From Bacilli bacterium (lineage in GTDB: Bacteria; Bacillota_I; Bacilli_A; RFN20; CAG-826): a stretch of 6,560 nucleotides of DNA. A model generated the notes under the pieces. It saw only the letters and a program-made list of their open reading frames with translations, made no database searches and had not been told where the DNA came from. The position numbers were made by a program, and so were the translations under genes. Shown here piece by piece: positions 1-5,560 of this stretch. Location of the stretch: contig JAFZLN010000020.1 of NCBI GenBank assembly GCA_017551465.1, positions 1-6,560 of the forward strand, written 5' to 3'. Every line of letters starts with the position of its first letter. The first letter of the stretch is position 1.

Positions 1-215
1 ATTATGATAAGTTCTTCAGAACATACGCTCTTGTTTGGGCTAAACAACCATTTGGCATGGACTATGTTGAATATAGAGCATCTGATTCTCACCCATTCAA
101 CTATTTAAGAACAAACGTCACCTTAGCGCAGTTTGATGAATTCATTGAAACATACGACATTAAACCAGGTGATGGCATGTATGTTGCTCCAGATCAAAGA
201 ATTGCTATTTGGTAA
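1..215 (+). CDS. pepO: M13-family zinc endopeptidase (PepO/neprilysin-like), C-terminal fragment
   Basis: This is the 3' end of a gene that begins before the window. The reading frame starts at base 3 and gives 70 residues before tandem TAA TAA stops (213-218). The fragment has the typical C-terminus of peptidase family M13. It opens with an aromatic-rich F-F-x-x-Y-A-x-V-W-A helix, followed by H-P-x-x-Y-x-x-R-x-N-V-T-L. It then has F-D-E-F-I-E-T-Y-D-I-K-P-G-D-G-M-Y and ends in R-I-A-I-W; M13 enzymes characteristically end in a GD-MY block and a terminal Trp. Family members are zinc metallopeptidases that cleave oligopeptides; the bacterial PepO forms are usually cytoplasmic. The HExxH and GENIAD zinc motifs lie outside the window, so activity cannot be judged. 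In lactococci pepO is linked to the oligopeptide-transport genes, which matches the peptide-use theme of the genes further right. The family call is fairly sure; the symbol is by family only. Confidence 0.8.
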   Translation, partial: YDKFFRTYALVWAKQPFGMDYVEYRASDSHPFNYLRTNVTLAQFDEFIETYDIKPGDGMYVAPDQRIAIW

Positions 216-235
216 TAAATATTATTTATAAAGAT

Positions 236-263
236 AAGAGCGCACCCCTGTGGGCGCTCTTTT
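236..263 (+). terminator. Intrinsic terminator after the M13 peptidase gene
   Basis: Bases 236-243 (AAGAGCGC) pair perfectly with 254-261 (GCGCTCTT) around a 10-base loop, and a T run ends the element at 263. It lies 20 bases after the stop codons and so ends transcription of the M13 gene. The T run merges directly into the extended -10 element of the next gene. Confidence 0.85.
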
Positions 264-271
264 GATATAAT
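263..271 (+). promoter_or_regulatory. Extended -10 promoter of the acetyltransferase gene
   Basis: Bases 263-271 read TGATATAAT, a perfect TGn extension plus a consensus TATAAT (266-271). The expected start of transcription is about 7 bases after the box, at or next to base 278, which is the A of the ATG. At the usual -35 distance (243-248) there is only terminator stem and loop sequence, with no TTGACA-like hexamer. An extended -10 can compensate for a missing -35 box. The promoter directly abuts the upstream terminator. Confidence 0.7.
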
Positions 272-277
272 AGAAAT

Positions 278-799
278 ATGTTAGTTAGAAAAGATACATT
301 AACCACTAAAAATCTGGTCATAAAACCATTCGAAAATGAGGACAAAATTGCCCTTATTTCCTTGCTCGAAAATCCTCTTATAAAAAGGACTTATATGTGC
401 CCAATTTTTAAGGATGAAAACGAGAAAGAAAAATGCTTTTTAAGACTCAAAGAAATATCGCTTAAAAAGGATAAATTCTTTTATGGGATTTATTTAAATA
501 AATCACTTATTGGATTTATCAATGAAGTTCACGCTGAAAACGATACGATTGAACTCGGTTATTTGATCGCCCCAAACGAGTGGAATAAAGGCTATGCAAC
601 TGAGGCACTTTCAGCTTCAATTTCTGAGCTTTTTAGAATCGGTTTTCAAGTAGTGGAATGTGGTCATTTTGAAGAGAATCCCGCAAGTGGAAAAGTCATG
701 CAAAAATGCGGTATGCAAAAAATGGAAAAAACTGAGATGATTGACTATGCCGGAAAGCAGCATCTTTGCATTTACTACAGCATTGAGAATAAAATCTAA
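278..799 (+). CDS. GNAT-family N-acetyltransferase (RimJ/RimL type)
   Basis: This 173-residue protein fits the Acetyltransf_3 branch of GNAT enzymes, which move an acetyl group from acetyl-CoA to an amine such as a protein N-terminus, amino sugar or drug. It opens with the usual strand before an acidic helix (residues about 8-30). Motif A, the acetyl-CoA pyrophosphate loop, is at 92-111: E-L-G-Y-L-I-A-P then W102-N-K-G105-Y-A107-T-E-A-L. Motif B is N134-P-A-S137-G-K-V-M-Q-K143-C-G-M. The length is normal for the family. The substrate cannot be read from sequence. The ATG at 278 has no SD upstream and sits at the predicted transcription start, so the mRNA is probably leaderless. By eye the gene is more AT-rich than the protease gene to its right. 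No function shared with its neighbours is evident. Confidence 0.85.
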   Translation: MLVRKDTLTTKNLVIKPFENEDKIALISLLENPLIKRTYMCPIFKDENEKEKCFLRLKEISLKKDKFFYGIYLNKSLIGFINEVHAENDTIELGYLIAPNEWNKGYATEALSASISELFRIGFQVVECGHFEENPASGKVMQKCGMQKMEKTEMIDYAGKQHLCIYYSIENKI

Positions 800-824
800 A
801 TGTTTCCTTTTTTGGAATATTAGG

Positions 825-830
825 CATAAT
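825..830 (+). promoter_or_regulatory. Probable -10 box of the small membrane protein gene
   Basis: CATAAT (825-830) matches five of six consensus positions and ends 8 bases before the ATG at 839. Transcription would start at about 836-839. No convincing -35 hexamer is seen: 801-808 is only T-rich. The 39-base gap after the acetyltransferase stop holds no terminator, so read-through from the upstream promoter is also possible. Confidence 0.45.
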
Positions 831-838
831 TATTGAGT

Positions 839-1255
839 ATGAAAAAAGTACTACAACAAATTAGAATTCACTGGGTCATCAATCTCATCACACTTCTTGT
901 CTCATTGGCAGTGGGGGTGGGTATTTTCCTTGCCTTCTTCCTTACAAGAAATAAAACAATTATCGCTGCGATTGATGGTGTAGCGGTCGGTGGAATGGTG
1001 GTTCTTGTCAGTGGTCTTCTTTACTGGTTTTCTTACCTCGGAGCCTTTGACTTTGTGGCCTTTGGCTTCAAGCAATTTGGCGCAATGCTCTTTGCTAAAA
1101 ACCCAAGAAAAGCTGGCTACTTCTATGATTATCAAGAGGAAAAGCGTCAAAAAAGACTCAATTCATCTTATAATTTTTTCGCCATTATCCTTGCGGGTTT
1201 ATTAATTTTGTTAGCGTTGTTAGTGCTCGAAATAGTTTACAAAATCAACTTTTAA
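839..1255 (+). CDS. Small three-helix membrane protein, DUF3899-like
   Basis: This is a 138-residue integral membrane protein with three hydrophobic helices, at about residues 13-35, 42-66 and 113-136. Between helices 2 and 3 is a polar segment with the block G68-A-F-D-F-V-x-F-G-F-K (68-78) and then Y-F-Y-D-Y-Q-E-E-K-R-Q-K-R (94-106). Short proteins of this build, with a G-A-F-D-x-x-x-x-G-F block after the second helix, are found in Bacillota and grouped as DUF3899, whose function is unknown. I match it by memory of that pattern. The start chosen is ATG 839, giving M-K-K-V-L; a TTG two codons earlier (833) is also open but less likely. There is no SD, and a -10-like box lies just upstream, so this mRNA may be leaderless too. 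A terminator follows 20 bases after the stop. No role can be assigned from its neighbours. Confidence 0.75.
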   Translation: MKKVLQQIRIHWVINLITLLVSLAVGVGIFLAFFLTRNKTIIAAIDGVAVGGMVVLVSGLLYWFSYLGAFDFVAFGFKQFGAMLFAKNPRKAGYFYDYQEEKRQKRLNSSYNFFAIILAGLLILLALLVLEIVYKINF

Positions 1256-1275
1256 TATCAATTTTCTAGCGTATC

Positions 1276-1298
1276 AAAGCGCCTACGGGCGTTTTTTT
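1276..1298 (+). terminator. Intrinsic terminator with UACG tetraloop
   Basis: CGCC (1280-1283) pairs with GGCG (1288-1291) around the loop TACG. The helix extends outward through a G-U pair and three A-U pairs (1276-1279 with 1292-1295), and the T run reaches 1298. C(UACG)G belongs to the unusually stable UNCG tetraloop class. It ends the DUF3899-like gene and insulates the protease promoter that begins about 10 bases on. Confidence 0.85.
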
Positions 1299-1307
1299 AT
1301 TTTTCGC

Positions 1308-1332
1308 TTGCAACGGTGTATTGCACGTGTAT
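1308..1332 (+). repeat. Imperfect tandem direct repeat inside the promoter
   Basis: TTGCAACGGTGTA (1308-1320) is followed directly by TTGCACGTGTA (1321-1331 plus the next base of overlap), the same word with two bases missing. The copies span the -35 box and spacer up to the -10. This could be a regulator-binding site or a local duplication; the short length means chance cannot be excluded. Confidence 0.4.
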
Positions 1333-1335
1333 AAT
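1308..1335 (+). promoter_or_regulatory. Sigma-A-type promoter of the protease/lipoprotein operon
   Basis: The -35 box is TTGCAA (1308-1313, four of six matches to TTGACA) and the -10 box is a consensus TATAAT (1330-1335), with a 16-base spacer. Transcription would start near 1342, giving a leader of about 39 bases. A weaker overlapping pair, TTGCAC (1321-1326) with CATAAT (1342-1347, 15-base spacer), could serve as a second start. This is the only promoter seen before the two long genes. Confidence 0.7.
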
Positions 1336-1353
1336 GGAAAGCATAATTTTTTG

Positions 1354-1368
1354 TGTACGTATTGTACA
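1354..1368 (+). promoter_or_regulatory. Short inverted repeat in the protease leader
   Basis: TGTAC (1354-1358) and GTACA (1364-1368) are perfect inverted arms around GTATT. The right arm touches the SD at 1368. It may be an operator half-site pair just downstream of the transcription start, or a weak hairpin next to the ribosome site. With only five-base arms, chance is a real alternative. Confidence 0.35.
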
Positions 1369-1375
1369 AGGAGGT
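1368..1375 (+). promoter_or_regulatory. Strong ribosome binding site of the protease gene
   Basis: AAGGAGGT lies five bases before ATG 1381 and is a full anti-16S match. It fixes the protease start and contrasts with the two preceding genes, which have no SD. Confidence 0.9.
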
Positions 1376-1380
1376 AAAGT

Positions 1381-4300
1381 ATGAAAAAACTGGGATTACT
1401 ACTCTGTGCTACTGGTGCATTAATTCTAGCCGCTGGTAGTGTTCGTGCTTCCCAAGTCGTCAGCTTACCAAAAAGAGACGCTCGCATTATTGTTGAAGTC
1501 GATCGTAACCTCAACAAACTAAGCGAAAAGGGTGTTAGAAATAGTCAAGACGCCGTGTTTAACAACATTGCGAACACCGCTACAAACAACATTAGACTAG
1601 TCGAAAGATACACAGTCTTAAATAACGCCTTCGTTCTCGAGGTAAACAGTGGTGACATTGAAAGCATCAAATCAGTTCCAGGCGTCAAAAGCGTGACTGT
1701 TGACTCTATCCACTGGGAAAGAGAAATCAACCATGATAGCTACACCGTTCTTGGTGATGGCAACGAAACAAGCGCCGATGATAGTGAAAACATTTCTGCC
1801 ACAACTATGTTCAAACCTGAAAATACAAATGATGGTGAAGGTACAATTGTGGCGATCTTGGATAACGAATTCCACCTCAGAGGTAACAATGACGATCCTA
1901 AAGACATTGAAAATAGAGAAGGAGGCCATGCATGGAATCATGAAGTCTTCAACGCTCTCGATGAAAATGTCGCCGTCAGATATACCTACGACAGTGTCGG
2001 TGATGTTATCAACAGCAAGTTAAAAGCCGGTAAGAGAAAAGCTGGTGCTAACGCTGGTGATGAAGGTTCCTTCTATTTCAATAGTAAGGTTCCATTCTAT
2101 TACGACTACGGTGGTGAAACCAAAGTTTATGGTAAACGTGGTGAAATGAAATATGACGTCCACAGTGACCTCTCATACCATGGCTCTCACGTTGCTTCCA
2201 TTACTGCCGCTAATGCTCTTACTTATAAAGGCATTGCGCCAAAAGCTCAATTAGCCTTAATGAAAGTCTTCACTGACTTCAACTCCAAAGCAGGCATTGG
2301 TGAAAAAATCGGTCTTTCTGACAGAACAGGTGCTTATGACACATCTATTCTCGATGCTCTTGAAGACTGCATTAAATTAAAAGTTGATGGCATCAACATG
2401 TCATTAGGTAGTGACCTCGATGACTTCGATGGCGATTCCATCACATTAAAAACATTAACTAGATTAGCGAAAGGCGATCCAGATAATGGCATTCCAGCCA
2501 TCTTAACATCTATTTCCGCTGGTAACTCCGGTAAAACATCTTATGCTTCTTCCGGTGCTTACGCTAACTGGTCCACAGACACAGTTGAAACAGGTATTAT
2601 GTCCAGCTATGCCAATAACGCTTCCGTTATGACAATTGCTTCTGGTCACCCAACAAAGATCTTCTACGAAAACGCTTTCGTCTGTAACAACAGAAACATC
2701 GCCTTCGAAGACCAAATCGTTAATAGAAAAGGTCTTGAAAAAGATTACGAGCGTGAATTCCGTACTAAAGACGTCTTTGATGCTAACGGTAAAGCCCAAT
2801 GGGTTTATATTCCAGGCTTCGGTACAAGTGCTGACTACACCGGTAAAGATGTCAACGGCAAGATTGCTGTTGTCAACCGTGGTAATACAGCGTTCGCCGA
2901 TAAATATGCTGTCGCCGTTGATAAAGGTGCGATTGGCTTAGTCATTATCAACAATGACCCAACTGCTTCCTACTTCAACTTCCGTTGTAGTTTCGGTGAT
3001 GGCTTCAAACCAACAATGCCATGTGCCCTCGTTCTTTATAAAGATAAGACATTCTTTGAAAAGACCGAAACTGGCGAATTCGTCATCATTAACAAACAAA
3101 TTAGTGAAAACCCAAATCAATACACCTTAAGTGAATTCTCCACTGATGGTGCGACATTTGACTTAGACTTCAAGCCAGAAATCACTGCTCCAGGTGACAA
3201 CATCAAAGGTGCTGTCCCAGAACACGCGATGACAAACTTAACAAACGCTGAAGTCGAAGAACTCAAATACAAGTGCTACCAATACTTAAGTGGTACTTCC
3301 ATGTCCGCTCCTAACTTCGCGGGCGCTCAAGCTCTTGTTTTATCAGAAGTGACAGGTCCTATCTACCGTGCTGCTAAAGCCGAAAATAGAGCTCTCACTG
3401 ATGAAGAATTAGCAAAGATCAATGCATACAGAGAAACAGTTAACATGAGACTCATGTCTACTGCTGATCCAATGTATGACCAAATGTTCCACCCAGAACA
3501 ACAAACAACCATCAATGAAACAACTGGTGAAGAAGAAGGCATTAAATCCATCTCCTCTCCAAGAATTCAAGGTGCTGGTATGGCTGATCTCGGTGGTGCT
3601 ATGTCCACTGATGTCTACCTCGAAGGTTTAGACCTCAATGGCAACCCAATCGGCAAAGCCAAAATCGCTTTAAGAAATAGTGAAGATATTGCTAAAGGTG
3701 ATATCAAATTAAAATTCTTAGCGCACAATGAAAGCGAAGAAACCAGAACTTATGACGTCACAATGACTGTTATGAGACCTGCTATCGCTAAACCAAACGA
3801 TGTTCTCTCCAAAGAATATAACTTCAGAGGCACAATCGAAAAGATTGATTACTTCGTTGGTATGAATTACTACGATTCTTCTTACGAAAAAGTCGTGACT
3901 GCTACAGGTACAGCGGCTTATAAAGATGCATTCGAAGTCGGTAAAGACATCGAATACTATCTCACTGAAGCTGACTACATTGCCGGTAAGAAGACAGTAA
4001 TTAAGAAAGGTTATTACTATAACGCTGCGACAGAAGGTATTTCTTGGGAACCACTTCCAAGTTATACAGCGCAATCAACAAAAGACGTTGAAATCGCTCG
4101 TATCACTGGTCAAACAGTGAGCATCGCTCCAGGTGTTAGCACCGTTGAAATTAATCCATATTCCTTAACAGAAGAACAAAAGAACAAAATCTTAGAAGTT
4201 TATGAATATGGCTGCTATATCGAAGGCTATGTGACATTAACAAGCAAACAAAACAAAGCGGATTTAAATATCCCATACATGGGTTTCTACTCAGGTACAG

Positions 4301-5559
4301 ATAAAGATCCAAATGCAAGTTATGAAAAAGCTCCTGTTACTGAACCATTCAGCTTCGAAAAGGATCCAACAAAGATTTACCCATCCTACTTGGTTAACGA
4401 CATCGCTAAACAATTAGTTGGTAAAGATAAAGCTAACTTCGAATCAATGATCGTTGCTGGTCACACAAATAGCCCAGCCGAAATCAATGAAGATAGAGTT
4501 CTTGAAAATGATACATCATTCGACGCAATGACTGGCTTCTATAAAGTCGGTACAGACCCAGTCGATGGTACATTTATGGATAACGCTAGCGACAACATCT
4601 ATGTTGGTAGCGACACCACAAATACATTAATCATTCAACAATTCATCCTCAGATCATGTGCGGATAACTACTTCACAATTACCAATAAAGAAACTGGTAA
4701 CGTGGCCTATAGATCTGCATTAAAAGATATGTTATATGGTGATACCGCTGATAAGTGGGCCTTACACAAATCACACGTGGCCTTCTTAAGTGGTGGTTAT
4801 GTCGCCACAAGAGCTGCCGCCATTGTTCCTCTTTATGACGAAACAACAGGCGAAAGATTCGAAAGTGGTGAATATGAACTCAAGTTCAATTACCAATTAG
4901 CCTATAACGGCAACTGGGTAAGCAAAGCTTATACAATCCACATTGATAGTGACGCTCCAGAAGTCACCGCCATCAGCCAATACAAGCTTGAAGGCGTTGA
5001 TCGTGTCAGAGTCTACATCAAAGATACAAAACTCTCTTACGGTATCGTTGGTTACAACCGTGTTGATGTCCAATTCGATGCTGAAAGAAAAGAATACTAC
5101 ATCGATGAAGAAAAAGCCTTCTTCGATGATTGCATTAATGAAATCTCTGATGGTCAAACCAGTAAGAGACTCTTCATTGGCGCAGTCGACTTTGCAAGAG
5201 GTAAAGTTGGTTGTATCGTCCACTTCGCTGACCAAAGACAATTACTCTGTGGTTATCAAATGGTTCAAGGCGAAGGTATCGCTACTTATATGGACTACAC
5301 AGTCACCGACAATAAATTATCCTTTGTTAACACACTCACAGGCGCAAGCGTGAGCGTCAAAGGCGACATTAAGAAAGCGACATTTGGCGCAATGGTCGAT
5401 CCATTACCAGATGATCCAGAACCAACCCCAGATCCAGAGCCAGCACCAGCCAAGAAAGGCTGCAATGGTGCCTTAGCATCTATGGCTCTTGCTGTTAGTG
5501 TCCCAGCTTTAATGGGTGCTTCATTACTATTCTTCAGAAAGAGAAAAGGAGGTAAATAG
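1381..5559 (+). CDS. Secreted, cell-surface S8 subtilisin-like protease (C5a peptidase/lactocepin type)
   Basis: This 1392-residue enzyme should cut extracellular proteins at the cell surface. A signal peptide (1-23, V-R-A before the cut) is followed by an I9 inhibitor prodomain (about 34-115). The S8 domain has Asp161 in V-A-I-L-D, His267 in H-G-S-H-V-A, oxyanion Asn382 in S-A-G-N-S-G and Ser640 in G-T-S-M-S-A-P. A PA domain (about 455-575) is inserted between Asn and Ser, as in streptococcal C5a peptidase and lactococcal PrtP. S-P-R-x-Q-G-A-G (726-733) leads into an Fn3_5-like domain (744 to about 990, with an internal insert at about 805-905). Another Fn3-like domain ends at D-S-D-A-P-E-V (1189-1195), then comes a final beta-rich domain. 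The C-terminus is a Pro/Asp/Glu linker (1341-1356), K-K-G-C-N-G (1358-1363), a hydrophobic helix (about 1364-1385) and R-K-R-K. There is no LPXTG. Odd points: the Asp motif lacks the usual following T/S/A-G, Asp to His is 106 residues, and eleven cysteines follow the signal peptide. All catalytic residues are present, so it is probably active. Its natural substrate is not readable. Confidence 0.92.
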   Translation: MKKLGLLLCATGALILAAGSVRASQVVSLPKRDARIIVEVDRNLNKLSEKGVRNSQDAVFNNIANTATNNIRLVERYTVLNNAFVLEVNSGDIESIKSVPGVKSVTVDSIHWEREINHDSYTVLGDGNETSADDSENISATTMFKPENTNDGEGTIVAILDNEFHLRGNNDDPKDIENREGGHAWNHEVFNALDENVAVRYTYDSVGDVINSKLKAGKRKAGANAGDEGSFYFNSKVPFYYDYGGETKVYGKRGEMKYDVHSDLSYHGSHVASITAANALTYKGIAPKAQLALMKVFTDFNSKAGIGEKIGLSDRTGAYDTSILDALEDCIKLKVDGINMSLGSDLDDFDGDSITLKTLTRLAKGDPDNGIPAILTSISAGNSGKTSYASSGAYANWSTDTVETGIMSSYANNASVMTIASGHPTKIFYENAFVCNNRNIAFEDQIVNRKGLEKDYEREFRTKDVFDANGKAQWVYIPGFGTSADYTGKDVNGKIAVVNRGNTAFADKYAVAVDKGAIGLVIINNDPTASYFNFRCSFGDGFKPTMPCALVLYKDKTFFEKTETGEFVIINKQISENPNQYTLSEFSTDGATFDLDFKPEITAPGDNIKGAVPEHAMTNLTNAEVEELKYKCYQYLSGTSMSAPNFAGAQALVLSEVTGPIYRAAKAENRALTDEELAKINAYRETVNMRLMSTADPMYDQMFHPEQQTTINETTGEEEGIKSISSPRIQGAGMADLGGAMSTDVYLEGLDLNGNPIGKAKIALRNSEDIAKGDIKLKFLAHNESEETRTYDVTMTVMRPAIAKPNDVLSKEYNFRGTIEKIDYFVGMNYYDSSYEKVVTATGTAAYKDAFEVGKDIEYYLTEADYIAGKKTVIKKGYYYNAATEGISWEPLPSYTAQSTKDVEIARITGQTVSIAPGVSTVEINPYSLTEEQKNKILEVYEYGCYIEGYVTLTSKQNKADLNIPYMGFYSGTDKDPNASYEKAPVTEPFSFEKDPTKIYPSYLVNDIAKQLVGKDKANFESMIVAGHTNSPAEINEDRVLENDTSFDAMTGFYKVGTDPVDGTFMDNASDNIYVGSDTTNTLIIQQFILRSCADNYFTITNKETGNVAYRSALKDMLYGDTADKWALHKSHVAFLSGGYVATRAAAIVPLYDETTGERFESGEYELKFNYQLAYNGNWVSKAYTIHIDSDAPEVTAISQYKLEGVDRVRVYIKDTKLSYGIVGYNRVDVQFDAERKEYYIDEEKAFFDDCINEISDGQTSKRLFIGAVDFARGKVGCIVHFADQRQLLCGYQMVQGEGIATYMDYTVTDNKLSFVNTLTGASVSVKGDIKKATFGAMVDPLPDDPEPTPDPEPAPAKKGCNGALASMALAVSVPALMGASLLFFRKRKGGK
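5452..5547 (+). other. C-terminal sorting-signal-like segment of the protease (Cys + TM + basic tail)
   Basis: Residues 1358-1389 form a tripartite tail: K-K-G-C1361-N-G, then about 22 hydrophobic residues, then R-K-R-K. A Pro/Asp/Glu-rich spacer precedes it. This layout resembles cysteine-containing CTERM signals such as MYXO-CTERM and Synerg-CTERM, and differs from sortase LPXTG signals because no LPXTG-like motif is present. The tail could be a plain membrane anchor or be processed at the Gly-Cys site. Confidence 0.6.
5546..5553 (+). promoter_or_regulatory. Ribosome binding site of the lipoprotein gene inside the protease 3' end
   Basis: AAGGAGGT (5546-5553) lies within the last codons of the protease gene (Lys-Gly-Gly-Lys-stop) and seven bases before ATG 5561. 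Stop and start codons are separated by one base, so translation of the two genes is probably coupled. Confidence 0.9.
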
Positions 5560-5560
5560 T

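Noticed and set aside
804..817. TTCC-TTTTTT-GGAA as a terminator after the acetyltransferase
   Set aside because: The stem is only four pairs with a six-T loop and no T run after it, so it is too weak.
833..838. TTG start two codons before ATG 839 for the small membrane protein
   Set aside because: No SD supports it, and it lies upstream of the transcription start predicted from the -10 box at 825-830. ATG 839 gives the usual Met-Lys-Lys start.
1396..1416. Lipobox-like cysteine in the protease signal peptide (C9 after L-L-L)
   Set aside because: It sits too early, within the hydrophobic core, and lacks G/A/S before the Cys. A standard V-R-A cleavage site follows at residue 23.
3718..4074. 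Antisense open frame within the protease gene
   Set aside because: It lies opposite a clearly coding frame, lacks an SD and promoter, and its composition is that of a complement frame.
4897..5241. Antisense open frame near the protease 3' end, and the + frame at 4943-5353
   Set aside because: Both overlap the well-supported Fn3-like and C-terminal domains of the protease and have no recognisable domain or ribosome site.
5401..5450. LPXTG-type sortase signal at P-L-P-D-D
   Set aside because: No Thr-Gly follows. The stretch is a Pro/Asp/Glu spacer, and the anchor-like tail is the Cys-containing one after it.
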